From Onchocerca volvulus (Eukaryota; Nematoda; Chromadorea; Rhabditida; Onchocercidae), in assembly GCA_000499405.2 (NCBI GenBank), contig HG738138.1, positions 16,283,054-16,347,053 of the forward strand: a DNA stretch of 64,000 nucleotides, written 5' to 3'. The notes below the pieces were generated by a model that did no database searches, was not told where the DNA came from, and saw only the letters and a list, made by a program, of their open reading frames with translations. Shown one piece after another: positions 25,801 to 36,592 of this stretch (position 1 is the first letter of the stretch; the number at the start of each line of letters is the position of its first letter). The position numbers were made by a program, and so were the translations under genes.

Positions 25801-26440
25801 ATTACCGTTTAAGTCAAAAGCATCAGAAATACGAAGTGAAGTAGAAACGGATACTAATGAAAGAATCGATAAAACGATTGCTGTTGAAGATGTGGACAAA
25901 ATGGAACGAATAAATGAAAATGAAGAAGAAAAATCGGACATAAAACTTGAAAGAGGTGATGATGGTAAAGAATCAGAATCCCGAATTGTAAATGAAATAA
26001 TAAGCGCAGAGATACAAACTGGAGGAAAAATCATATTAGCAGCGGGATCAGGTTTTGGACAGCAATCACAACCGGAATTAGAAACGAATGATGACAGACA
26101 TGATCAGGAATCTCACAGTAAGCATCATCAGCATCAACGAAGAGGTCAGTTTGGTGGGATGTATTCAGATGTACCGGGAGAATGTAGACATAACACTGCC
26201 GGGAAAGATAGTTCACGTGAGTATCAGCAAAATTTTTCACAAGAAAATAGCGGAATTTCTGGTAACACCGAATTACAAGGCAATCATCAGCTACAATCAA
26301 CTGAAAATCAGAATCATTCACGGAAGCAACAGCAACAAGATAATACTAACAGAGGTTACAATCAGGATTATGCCGGTCAACAAGGACATCGGAAACAAAA
26401 TAAACGAAACAAGAAATCACGTAATTGGTTTAAACAATGA
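22850..26440 (+). CDS. Large charged, probably disordered protein (1196 aa)
   Basis: A single uninterrupted frame of 1196 codons, far longer than chance allows here, starting MAEKKNGKEVEDNAQ and ending KKSRNWFKQ. The start is chosen because it follows a TTTCAG acceptor by two bases. I recognise no catalytic domain. Residues 1 to about 780 are low-complexity Lys/Glu/Ser/Asn/Gln sequence with a basic Thr/Lys/Ser-rich middle (about 620-770). About residues 787-870 form the most globular-looking part (IDLEPLIWMETLVPTYEQTW, then amphipathic helices). About 1063-1196 are Gln/His/Asn/Gly-rich, with RRGQFGGM and a basic tail, suggestive of nucleic-acid or condensate association. There is no signal peptide or membrane span. 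An AATAAA lies at 26471. Function unknown; possibly nematode-specific. Confidence 0.9.
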   Translation: MAEKKNGKEVEDNAQVHVEESFDNSKLRYIKSGNGILEADDAINSQILTLEDQQQSKKDLLRSQKVLKKEPINIATQSGIPSTNLVEATSMPIDSILGNRNTFQQQNNFHTKQPLITPNSETSYETEAQQILEQKFIQPFIEFENITTEIIKDQVVDAFGLSQVIDDLQDQQEMNDEIVDISESLRNFRQKSPVEKQADFMTLNDDESLSKNEAGITDDTVHKNLGDWGSGHEFEKCESTHNVFSEEKTKHQNLVQQLVPKIAGNVIPENEQDFKINAIFTGLQSIDGELFEVINGLSNVVDDSEREIHLLKMDYQKLEETEIPNETLHPISEINEESQEVPLAAGFSETVFAEEFNETEIHPRTEYSISGIMVEKEKIKADAIHLTMIAGAQSITEEVSLEQDQFETTSIGEKCFKNMDFSESEKGFTVKKDEISRIKELTKSTVSKQDPENTSQGILRGAELENESVSSDNEVRSEQFLVDLKSTKVAENSENVNKIHGEYRELLESKKFREQALYEKQQENAISVDIGKNIISPIKLLEEKKKSSEAHENKAISKDDKKSDSVSTTSDQKHEMDRQENDENIKVDNADKLIVKSLKFVNMRKDKKFENNKRNKLFLQKELKNVSKDASSTVPPKSTVKRTTKTLSTTAAKIVSKSKDAKKSNQMMVDQKSTTKSFVLLPLISGKTAILKEKNVEEVGLKHTKNVTNSRNVQSLKQNTTPTKTSTVSLKLTQKKPQESRNFAKIKSESNNDSKNIPKDIIRDNQKTEKDTENNEKELAKKDKKIGIIDLEPLIWMETLVPTYEQTWKIYESTNQIIDKTDILFEKMTEKKLEIDGKIENLEINSPKLIWEIKKISEFMEAEVTKSLTLSNRGEINIPECYTSSNKDKEFLSLIDFSNIRKEQQGKISVEEEISMEDSNGKRKMEISRLIPSKSFEVIELSLKVESEISLEQKILDIIKRQDIGSDTSKDSGNSHENIEEDKVLPFKSKASEIRSEVETDTNERIDKTIAVEDVDKMERINENEEEKSDIKLERGDDGKESESRIVNEIISAEIQTGGKIILAAGSGFGQQSQPELETNDDRHDQESHSKHHQHQRRGQFGGMYSDVPGECRHNTAGKDSSREYQQNFSQENSGISGNTELQGNHQLQSTENQNHSRKQQQQDNTNRGYNQDYAGQQGHRKQNKRNKKSRNWFKQ

Positions 26441-26470
26441 TGATACGATGAATTCCTTCCACGTAGCAAA

Positions 26471-26476
26471 AATAAA
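26471..26476 (+). terminator. Polyadenylation signal of the large gene
   Basis: AATAAA 31 bp after the stop codon. Confidence 0.55.
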
Positions 26477-28366
26477 GTTAACATCAGAATCAAAACTTTA
26501 TCATCAACAGGTATGAATCTTAATTCACTTTTTCAGATTTTGCTTGCAAAATCTTATCGATTATTTCTAAACATTCGGAATGTTAGCATTTGAAAAAATT
26601 AGAATATATTGAAGCATATTGTTTAGAAGTTCTAAGAGGTCCAAAAAGTATCAGCATATTTTATTCCTGTTGCTAACAATAATAATAAGCATTCCAAAAA
26701 TATTTTCTACCTATCAGGTAAATTTCGAGAAAGGGTTTGATAAGCTATCATTCTGAATCTCATTCTCTGAATTCTTTCTTTTTCTGCAGGAATAATGCAT
26801 GATGGTTTTCCTCTTTGCTAATGGTATTTTGGTATTTTGAACATAAACAGAAGTATATTCTTACTCTTATGCGAATTTACTGCGATTATTGTTAAAATTT
26901 GAAATTTATTTAAATAATCAAAACAATTATCAAAATGATTGCTCAATTATTGTTACAACGCAGAATTGGTAAATTCATACTGAATATCGGTATGAATACC
27001 GGTATTGAAGCATAAAAAATCGGTAACTAACTGTTCATACTGTATCAGATATACTAATTTCATATTATATTTTAGTGATTTGTTGATATGTTTTGCATGA
27101 TATATGTTTATACCCGAAATTATAAATCAATTATTTGCAACCAGTGTATGAAAATTGCAAGGAGTTTGTGCAATAAACATATACTGCCACCAAAAAGGCA
27201 GTAAAATTTGATAAGAAATCGATAAGCTATAGTTTGCACAATGATTCTTATGATAATTATAAGCTTTTTTAGAACATATAAAAAAAGTTTTTATTATACT
27301 TCCTTATTCAGTATCACAGAATATTGTTAAATATAAAAACGAATTTCGAAGTTTTATTTCATATTTTAACATATCATAAACTTGTTTCATATATTTAGAA
27401 AATTTGTTATCATCCATAATTACAAGCGAAAAATCAATAGAATTTATATCAAATTATATCTCCAACTGTTGTGGAAAGTTTTTAGTTATTCTTATCAGGA
27501 AATGAAATTTCACTAAATTTTCGATTCATTTTTCGGCTCACATCAAAACTTTTTTATCAGATCATGCAATGAAATTCTTTCATTCAGCTTCAGATTTCAT
27601 TAACATCCTAGCGTAAATGTATTCTTGAAATTATCAGATAAGTTCAGATTTTGACATGTGCTATCAAAAAATCAAAAGTTCTGTTGAAAAAAATTTTCAC
27701 TTATGTTGAAAGTGTTGGAATTTTTTTGAAAATATTTGAAAAAAGTTTTGAATATGAGGTTGTATTCTTACTGTTTTACAACTGCTATGTTATGATTACC
27801 TATGGATGATTAAAAGATTAAAAATAAACTACGCAAAAAATTTAAATCCGCCAAATTTTAATTCTCGAAAATTTTGAAGCAGATTTTTTCTGATTCTCAT
27901 TTTCTTCGGATAATCGCTTTCATACCTTTAAAATTAGATTTAAATGCATCAGGTATGAGAAAGCTATATTGCGGTTGCTAAGAAATAATTCGCTAATATT
28001 GTATTAATTATCAGCAGGGATGAAGAGAGGAAAGATGTGATAATTGTGACGGCAGAAAACGTTCTCATTTTTCTCGAATAATCGTTATCGTATCTTTGAA
28101 GTAGATATGCTCATAATCTTTTATCAATAGAATTATTTTTGCTGATGAATAAGAGTAAATTTCACAAGCTACCGTTATTTGTGTGATATGAAAAATGAAA
28201 ATTAAGATCAAAAGCTGAAACCGCTCTAATATGATAACGATATGGATGAATGCAAACATGTCACAGCATGAAACGATGACACTCATCAAAAATTGATTCT
28301 TAAATCGATAATATATAAATAAATGAACAATTATGCACACTTTATCCTAGTTTTCGACAAATAAAA
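26477..28366. other. AT-rich intergenic stretch
   Basis: No supported exon. A 91-codon minus frame (28065-28340) is hydrophobic but has no start or splice support. Confidence 0.5.
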
Positions 28367-28631
28367 ATGCTGAATTTATCATACTTGGTTTTGATTTTCC
28401 TGAATTTATCAGCTTTTGTTTCATCTGCACAAGAAATCACTTACTTGGTTATATGTTTTAGCTGAAGTGATAACAAGAAAGCTTCAATAAAAACGATAAT
28501 GAATTTATTCCTAAGAATTTTAAAGAAGTTGTATAAATATTTCTTTTCAGATAATTCAAAAAATGTTAGTAGAATTTAATTGGTTTCTAAAGAAGCATAA
28601 AATTATTCCGTCATTTATACTATTTGACTGA
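28367..28631 (+). CDS. Tentative small secreted protein, two exons
   Basis: ATG at 28367 (context AATAAAAATG) opens a typical signal peptide, LSYLVLIFLNLSAFVSSA, with a likely cleavage before QE. A donor-like GTTATA follows codon 27 (exon 28367..28447, phase 0). A good acceptor (TATTTCTTTTCAG) opens 28551..28631, reading 26 residues (IIQKMLVEFNWFLKK...) to TGA, with AATAAA overlapping the stop at 28631. The product would be 53 residues, about 32 after cleavage. Without splicing the frame stops after 32 residues. The signal peptide is the strongest evidence; the second exon is inferred from the acceptor and phase. Confidence 0.35.
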
Positions 28632-30319
28632 ATAAATTGTAGAATTACGATAATTGATAAAACAGTATATTTCTCTTCTCAAATGAATTTCATACCATAT
28701 TTCATACCGTACAAGTACTTGAGGAAGTTATTTAAATTTAGCATGACATGCGTTATTTATATTGAATACAAAAATATTTAAAAAAATAATAGCTGTACTA
28801 ATTAGTTGCAGACATATTGATACATAAATTAGTTGGCACCATATGATCCTTTAATCCGTTATTGATTCATTTTATTTCACGTTAAGTTGCATAAAATTTC
28901 ACATTACAGTACTAATTAGGTTTTTAAAGGGAAAAGCGTATTTGTAAAGAAGCCACAATTTACAATCCTAGATAGGAATTCCGTTATTTCACAAAATAAG
29001 CCGTTTGGGGTTTATTTCACTTCAAGAACCTTAGAATGTAACAGATTAAATAGTTTAATTACACTTCAACTTAGATTGGTAGTATATTGATTATATCATA
29101 TCAAAATGATCGCACAATTGCCAAAAGTTTCTTAAAAGAAAATATATAAATACAAGTAAATAATAATTTATTCAAATGAATAGTATGATTTGAAATGCAA
29201 ATAAAAAATAAGAGAGAAAGTTTTCAATATTTCAAATCGTATTTTTAATAATAATTTTGCAATATTTCATTGAGTTTAAACAATAATTTTAATATCAATA
29301 GGAGGACGTAATATGCTTTTCTTGCACACTGATATCAAAGATAATACTAAGATATGTATCAGCATTTACTGGCTTATAATCCCCACTGATAATCTGTTGG
29401 TAATTTCTGCAAAATAAAATATTATATGCTTTGTCAGTTTTTCGGTTGATAATATGTTAATGTTTTTGGGTGAATAATTGATAAGCTTAATTTGATAAGC
29501 TCTAATACCACCTTAAAACAATTCCGACTGATAACTTGTCGAATTATAATTGAATTCGATATTAACTCCTGCATCAAAATTGTTCGATAATTTAATTTAC
29601 TAATTATACAGAATTTGCTGAACCATTTGCTTGTATTATCTTATAACTTATTATTGAAAAATTTTTGCAAAATATACTTAAATATCAACTTATAAATAAA
29701 AATTGCTTGAGTAATTTAAATATAGGCAGTAATAAAAAAAAGCACAGGTAGGATAATATGAAGAGAGCTGAAATAATCAACAAAAAAAAGCAATTTAATC
29801 CAGTAATATTTAAGTAAAATTAACATTATTGAATACAATTTTGGAAATTTTGTAAGCAGTGTAGGAAAAAAAACATTGAAAAAATAAAATTAATTAAAAA
29901 AAAAAAAACGGTCCATGAAAAATGATGAAATAAAATTAACTTAAAGAAAACAACGCTCGAAAAATTATTTTTACTTATTGAAATTACAGCTCATTTGAGT
30001 AACTAATCAAAATATATGCTTATAGTAGTTGATCTTAACAAAGTATGAAAAGTTATCACTTTTTATTACCAATTATCAGTTGCATTATCACTTGAAAAAT
30101 TATCAATCATCAATCACTTTTTTCTAACGTTTTGCTTCGTTATTCTTACCTAATACGGTAGCTACAATTGTTGTTATTCACGATAATCATAATTGACCTT
30201 GTGAACTTTCTTCCCCTTTTCTGGTCTTTTTTTGATCATTTCTTCTTGTGCAATTGCTATGCTTATTTGATGGGCGCATAAATACTGTTTGTCGTATGTT
30301 CATTGAATCATTATTAAAG
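28632..30319. other. AT-rich intergenic stretch
   Basis: No exon-like segment recognised. Confidence 0.5.
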
Positions 30320-30529
30320 CTATTGAGAATGACGAAGATAACCACTTAAGATATTGGATATTTCCTTTTGTCCAATTCCTTTTTTACCATATAATAACCG
30401 CTTTCCGGTAAACTTATTCCCATTTCGATTAAATAAACATACAAAAAGAGTGACTAGCAAAAATAGCACGCTTAGGAAAATAGGACGAAGAGTGATTCGG
30501 AAGATGTGTGTCCTCGGATGACATGACAT
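30320..30529 (-). CDS. Possible neuropeptide precursor (69 aa)
   Basis: A single-exon frame starts MSCHPRTHIFR, has a 17-residue hydrophobic core (about 17-33, IFLSVLFLLVTLFVCLF) that could act as a signal peptide, and is then short and basic. After the core it contains two textbook amidation-plus-dibasic sites close together: NRNGNKFT-GKR and LLY-GKK. Family knowledge says that Gly-Lys-Arg and Gly-Lys-Lys direct prohormone-convertase cleavage and C-terminal amidation. The remainder (GIGQKEISNILSGYLRHSQ) would be a C-terminal peptide. The 16-residue region before the hydrophobic core is long for a signal peptide, so a signal anchor is possible. I cannot assign it to a known peptide family. 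Confidence 0.4.
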   Translation of the reverse strand: MSCHPRTHIFRITLRPIFLSVLFLLVTLFVCLFNRNGNKFTGKRLLYGKKGIGQKEISNILSGYLRHSQ

Positions 30530-33500
30530 TTGACATTTGACATCTTCTTCTTGCTATCCGAGAACCTTCAAGAGATTCTTGTTTACCGCTCTATGATTAT
30601 CCCTTTCGTAAGATATTCTTGTTAACCTTTTCTTGCCTTTCCTTTTTCACAAATAACATTCATGTATCGTTCTCGCTTCAAATTACCACATTTCGGTATC
30701 TTTTGAAATATAATTGCTCTAAATCAATTCTTACATTTTCATTCTGAAACAAAAAAAAAAGGAGAAAATCAAATGCTTTTTTTTGATGATTGATCATCTG
30801 AAGGATAATTATCTTTAAATGGTCCAAATTATATTGCTCATAAATTGATTTTCCTAATTTGTTCATTAAAAATACAATACGAATTCCATTTATTATTTTA
30901 AATTTAAATTTTTGCACCAAATTTAAGTTAATCTTACAGTGCATTATTTAGTTCAGTCAAACTTATCTTATCAATTAATTATCTTGGATCCATTAAAAAT
31001 TAACAGTATCGAGCGATTCAATAGTTATTAAAAACATTTGAAAAGTTTTATTGCATCTTTAGAATTAAATTTTTTTGCAAAGCTTTCTGTTTCGATTGCA
31101 TTCTTAATCGAAAGATTGAGTTATTCATTTTTGGAATTTCTTTTAAGAAAAAAGATAAATATAGCGAATCAAATTATGAATTAACGATTTGTTTCAAATC
31201 TATCTTCAAATTATTTCGTAGTGAATTTCTTAGTGATTAAAACCGAACATGAATACGTGAATTCTGATTTGAACTTAGGCTAGACTATCATAATATATAG
31301 GTTAACTTCAGCTTATTAAATGCTGGAGAAATATAACGTGAATATTTACCATCATCATTTGGCAATAAGTGGATGATGAAATAAGCCAAGAAGGAAATTG
31401 TTGTTGAGACAGTCCAAATTGTCCAGGCTAATTAGATTAGAAAGAGAAGCTAATTTATTAGAAGCTTAAGATGTTTATAATGATTGTACCTACTGACAAT
31501 ATCATCCTTGCCCTCTCATCTTAACTGCTAGGCTCTTTTATCTCGAAATTTATTGTTCTAAAGATGATTAAAAAGGTAGTATTGGCCAAGGCTAAATCTC
31601 CAGCTGCTAAAATTCAAATTTCATATTTCATGTACCTCCTTATAACCATCTTATTTTCTTTTCTTGATATTAACTATTTTCTTATAAACTGTGCTAGTTT
31701 TATGCAAAAATTATTTCTTTAATCTTGGATTTTCCTATTTTATTATCCCGGAAACCTTGGTCCCTCACTTATCAGCTATAATCCTAACAAAAAAATATTA
31801 ATAGAATACTTAATTGAATAATTAAACAAAAAAATTGAGTAACTACAGTAATCCTTAAGGAATGATTGCTGAGGCGTTAATTTAATGCATTGCAGAACGA
31901 CACGAAATATATCGTATTATGACAAAGGCACAGTGTTTACACCATACTTGAAGTAAAAACAAAGAACTGTAAATCTGATTCTGTCAGAGTGATATCGCTG
32001 ATTTGATAAGAGCAAATAATATACAGAAACAAGATTGATCAAGTCACTTCTGTGACGATTAATTAATCTATGATCAATTATAGTAAGTTCTTTTTACGGC
32101 GCGAGAAATACTATAAATCACGGAAAATACGCCAAAAAGTGTTATAAAGCTATGAAATAAACATTGAACTGTAAATTAAGTTATGAAAATATCAAATGAT
32201 TACTTCAGTGACAAATGATATAATAGTGACATTTGTTGAAAAAAATACAGTAATAATCGAATGATCAAATGACTCAACTAAGGAATGTATATTTGCGGCT
32301 GTTAAGATGGCAATAATCATGTCACAGCTAAGAGAAATTTCACATAAATTCCGAGATATTGTCAGTGACACATAATAATGTTTTGTTTTTATAATTAACA
32401 GAAAAATATTAATAATTAGCACAAAAATGTTAATGATGTAAATGATAGAATAGTGAAAATCAGTTTTAATTATGTCGTTGAAAGTTTGCTTATTCAATCA
32501 AGATATGATATGATAACTGTTATGATTCATATTTTCATTCTATTCAAATATTCGATATATTCACCTGATATAATAACAAAAAAAAGGCGACCCATGGCTT
32601 ATGGATCTTTGTATCATCTTATTTATATAGTTTAATCTGTTTTGATCAGTCCGCTAGTCATTATATATTTTAACTACGTTATTGACACCGTAATATAATA
32701 TGATCGACGTAATTGATACCGTAATATGACCTTTATCCATCAAATTAAAGTTAATTACTTTTTATCAACCAAATTGTCGGCTTTTTACTTCTATAAATGT
32801 CATCATTTTTTATTTAACCGACGATAATCACCTATTAGCGATAATTCATCTCTGCTCTACTTCTCCGTTATACATTTATTTGCAAATAATTATCGCATTT
32901 TGCTACCTTTAATTGCTTTTCTTCATACTGATCCGAGAAATGTTTCAAAAAGGAAATCATTTAATTGAATTGACACATCAAAGAGTATATGGTATTTTAC
33001 GCTTGATAAAATCTGATCTGAGCTGAGGTGAAAATCAGGTAATGATGACTAAAGCATGAAGAAAGATGCACCTTACTCTCAAGAATAATCTTTCAAAAAT
33101 TCCCAATTTTTACAAACAAAGGAAATGGAATATCTAGGAACACGTCTATCAATATCGAATCTGTTTGAGATGAAATCCAGGAAAGTTTAATTGTAGACTT
33201 CGAAAGAAGAATCTGTCATCATCTGAAACCTAACTGGTGACAGATAATGCGAGAATGAATTTATCGGCTGAAGTCAAAGTTTTCATTAAAAATGGAGTAC
33301 TTCCGTTGCCTAACATAGATAACATGGAAGATAAAGTCAGGAATGATTCCATTGAATTCCAACAATTTAGAAATCAAATCGGATCAATTCTCATCTCAAC
33401 TTTTAATTATTTTTAGAAGTCCAAAATACTAATGATTGCAAATGATCGAAGTAAAAATAATGTAATATTGCGTATGCGACAAATAGTTCTCCCGACTAAC

Positions 33501-33654
33501 TTTTTGATATTACCGACCATTTCAGCAGTTCGAACATGAACAGAAAAGCAAATGATAATTCCGGATCAGGTACAACATTTTTCACGCTTAAGAAATAACA
33601 CTGTATGGATGGATATCAATCTGTCCTTTCTCTTTTTCAATTTTTTGTATTTAG
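30530..33654. other. AT-rich stretch left of the inverted arm
   Basis: No firm gene. At 33526-33569, after a CATTTCAG acceptor, a short frame MNRKANDNSGS ends at a GTACAA donor in phase 1. One phase-consistent route links it through a 20-nt segment (33655..33674) to an alternative acceptor at 34140 in BH3 gene A. This 5' part is speculative. Confidence 0.3.
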
Positions 33655-33713
33655 CGCACTGTGACATTCCTACCGGTAGGAGGAGCGTCGTCGTCGTGCG
33701 GTAGTCCATCCCA

Positions 33714-33834
33714 CATGCACCAATACATGCAAGTTGCAGTCATTGGCACTACGACTGCTTCTGTTAAGCTTCTCGGATCATTCCGCAGAAGGCTATCCGT
33801 GCGGATTCGTCATCTCCCCCCGGTGATACGGTAA
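33714..33834 (+). other. GC-rich open segment upstream of gene A
   Basis: A GC-rich patch is open on the + strand. It includes MHQYMQVAVIGTTTASVKLL and an Arg-rich part, and stops at 33834, with a GTAACT donor-like site at 33831. It may be a 5' exon, an upstream ORF or a promoter island for the BH3 gene. Its phase does not fit the TTTCAG acceptor at 34121. Confidence 0.3.
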
Positions 33835-34111
33835 CTAATCTATCTCTTATCATTGAAATTCTTCTGCAAGCAGTGAACCCTCCTAGACGCAGTAATTTCT
33901 TGCAAATTCATCACCCATTGAATTGGAACAGCATATTGCGATAGGCACTGAATGGACGTTTGATCAAACGAATGAGAATCTCACCAAATCAGAATCTTTC
34001 GTTTAGATGCTGCGAATAACTAACTGGGCAGAAAAGTGCTATTCATAAACTATCAAATACGTGCATTCTTTCCGATGATTTCCATTAAAGCAACTTGAAT
34101 TTACGAATAAA

Positions 34112-34859
34112 ATGGCGAGATTTCAGATGTTATGCACAGCTCTATTCTCCGACAGATATTCCTCATCGCTAGGATATATTCCGTGTTGGACAACGATTCT
34201 TTCAAGCTTCATCGAATCAGCAGCGACGGATACTGCACGAATCGTACCGATCGGCAATCACATCTCCGTATTCTTCCCCGCATCGGAAACCGAACGAAAG
34301 GCTAAATTTATGGATGCCATCATGCAAACATCGCCTGGTTTGTCATTTTCTTGAAGGATTTATATCAGAAAAGGTGCAAATGCTCGTTTCCAAGAATCTC
34401 GCCTTTATTTGCACAATGTGAATCGAATTTCAGAAATGCAACTAAGTACGTCAATGATAGCTCGTCAATTGCGTGATATGGCTGACAGATTCGAGTACCA
34501 TTACATGGAGGAAGAACAACGTTCCAAATGTACACCTGTGCCATTATCGTCGCAGTCACAGGTCAGAGTTCGTTACATAACCTTTCGTGGAACTATCCCA
34601 TACAGCTAAAATGTGACTCACATAAATTAAATAAATCCTTCATATTAGATTTTATGCAAATAAAGAAAATGGCATGCACTGTCGTACAGCCCCAATCACT
34701 CGTAAAGGTTTAAAGTTACAATTATTGCGCAAATCATCAAAAATATGCTGATGACGCATCTTTCTGAGCATCGCACAGTGACATACTGCCTGGAAATTTC
34801 TAAATCTTTCAAATTTTTCTGAACAGATCATTAAACATTTGCAAATGGCCAAGAGATAA
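34112..34859 (+). CDS. BH3-only apoptosis activator, EGL-1-like (gene A)
   Basis: Model: exons 34112..34337, 34434..34561 and 34827..34859, 128 residues; donors GTTTGT and GTCAGA, acceptors AATTTCAG and TTTTTCTGAACAG. The BH3 motif lies at residues 84-99, IARQLRDMADRFEYHY. The hydrophobic positions I84, L88, M91 and F95, small A92 and invariant D93 all fit the BIM-type BH3 helix (known BIM: IAQELRRIGDEFNAYY). No other BCL-2 homology region or membrane tail is seen, so it is a BH3-only protein, expected to bind the CED-9/BCL-2 groove and release CED-4. A TTTCAG directly before Met6 (34127) could be a spliced-leader site, giving 123 residues. Without the second splice, exon 2 reads on to a stop at 34609. 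I prefer the three-exon form because paralogue B has the same structure. AATAAA motifs follow at 34866. Confidence 0.82.
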
Positions 34860-34865
34860 AATTAA

Positions 34866-34875
34866 AATAAATAAA
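34866..34875 (+). terminator. Polyadenylation signals of gene A
   Basis: Two overlapping AATAAA motifs, 7 and 11 bp after the stop codon of the three-exon model. They are duplicated in the right arm at 52012-52021 (minus strand). Confidence 0.6.
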
Positions 34876-35859
34876 AAAATTCAATTCGGAATTTGCCAGC
34901 CTTGTACCATCGGAGCTTTTATCCAACATTTCAACGTTTCGATAATTGATCGATCAGTCGTTAAATACGAGAAACAAAATTTGCTATTAATTTTACTCAA
35001 TAACACGCGCATTTAATGTAATTAATTTTAGTTGCGAAGTTTATCGCTCCCAGTTTTCATCGCATTCACTGCGAAAAATTTTGTCAACGCTTTGCTGAAG
35101 CGAATATTCGAACGATTTTATGTGAGGAAAAAGTGAATTGTATGCTTAATCTATCCCTATTTGCGTTTGTGTTAATTGTAATAAATAACTATTGGCCATC
35201 ATATCAGTGGTAATTATTTCACAAATAATTAGTGATTCTGACTTATCTGACAGTGTCATCCAAATAGTTTTCTTTTATAACTCCAGTGTGCTTGATATTA
35301 CATTCAGAAAACTTAATTTTAACTATTGACTGCATAATAAGGATTAGATTCAGGCATTTCACACTGATAAATGATTAGTAAGCGATTTATGACTGGATTA
35401 GCATGCATTTGTGTAATATAGGTTGATAAGGCCACTCAATATCACACATTGATTATCGAATATAATTCTAATCACTAATCAATTTTTGTGTATTAATTGG
35501 TCTATGCGATTTTATCAATCATTAAATGGAAAAAACATTTCGAAATTTTGCTGAACAAAGTTGTCGCTGTGAATTTGTGGTAAATGAAACTTACATATTA
35601 TAACTTTGCTATATTTTGTAGAAATAATTGATTATTTGATAAAATCGTTTCCAAGAAATTCCTTCCAACCTTTTATGGTAAATTCCAATTTTATTATAAA
35701 AAGAGATTTAATTAAGAAAGTATTTCAAGATTTTGAGAGAATGGACAGAACATAAATCAGTTTACACACTTTAATTTGTTTCCGAATTTTGCTGAATATA
35801 AAAACAGAGGCGCGTAAATAGTGGTAACGCGGAGATTACGGTATCAATAGCCGAAAGAT

Positions 35860-36042
35860 TCACTGTGCGGTTGGTGGCTCTATAAATGACGTAATATGGA
35901 GTGACACCTGGTCATTCAACTTTGGCACTTTAATTAATTCAACTGTGAAGAATTCAATAATCTTGAGCCGAAAGCATTTTTTACCACCATTTACAAGTAC
36001 CCAAAAAGTGCTTCCGCGTAATGACCACTGTTTAAAGTTCAC
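35860..36042 (-). other. Exon-like open segment in the left arm, unknown
   Basis: After a TTTAAACAG acceptor (minus strand) a frame reads WSLRGSTFWVLVNGGKKC and continues to PPTAQ and TGA. The codons look less AT-driven than the surroundings. I recognise no family and find no partner exon. An identical copy is at 50845-51027 (+). It could be a coding exon or a conserved control element. Confidence 0.25.
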
Positions 36043-36592
36043 ATTTATCCCAATGAAAGAACTAATTCCATCGAACTAATTGTTGCGTGATGTGGTGATC
36101 TTCACAAGAAGATGAAAGAGAGGGCTTAAGCCAAAAATGGAATTGGAATTTCTGGATATGCAAAATATTGTAAAATATCTTTTGCAAATCTATTAAGTAT
36201 TTTGTTCCTATTAAATCTAATCTATATTACGTTAATGACTTACCTGATCTTTTATATTTCAATCAAAATAGCGATAAGATTAGGTAAAACATATGGCATT
36301 TGTTTAAGTACTTCTATTCAAATGATTAATGGTAGATTTTTTGCGCTAAATCGTGGACATATGTAAACTAAGATGACAGTGGACAATGACCTTGAGTCCG
36401 GTCAGTTATCCAGGAAGAACTTCTTCAACCTGTGTTGTTGTTGCTGTCTCGCCTGAATTCACACCTGCGTAAACGTTCACCAAAAAATGATGGATGAGCA
36501 ATTATGAGAGATGCATTCACATTTGCTTACTCATATCGAATTACATATTATTGAGCAAGATTAGCAACTCACACTTATAAATAAGCTTGTCT

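Larger units (their letters stand above)
33679..36592 (+). repeat. Left arm of a 2.9-kb inverted duplication
   Basis: These 2914 bases are matched base for base, with positions summing to 86887, by the reverse complement of 50295-53208. Every open frame compared across 34112-36042 is identical and uninterrupted by indels. The one difference I found is T at 33764 against C in the complement of 53123. The arm carries BH3 gene A. No terminal repeats or target-site duplications are seen at the edges, so it does not look like a transposon. Confidence 0.95.

Noticed and set aside
24171..26516. Minus-strand and alternate + frames over the large gene
   Set aside because: Shadows of the 1196-codon frame.
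34409..34713. Overlapping + frames over the BH3 exon
   Set aside because: The first is the BH3 exon itself with intron sequence in front; the second is an out-of-frame shadow.
34652..34852. 66-codon minus frame inside intron 2 of gene A (copy at 52035-52235)
   Set aside because: Overlaps the intron and last exon of the BH3 gene; no independent signal.
33679..36592. Inverted arms as transposon ends
   Set aside because: No terminal motif, target-site duplication or transposase; arms carry a host-type gene instead.
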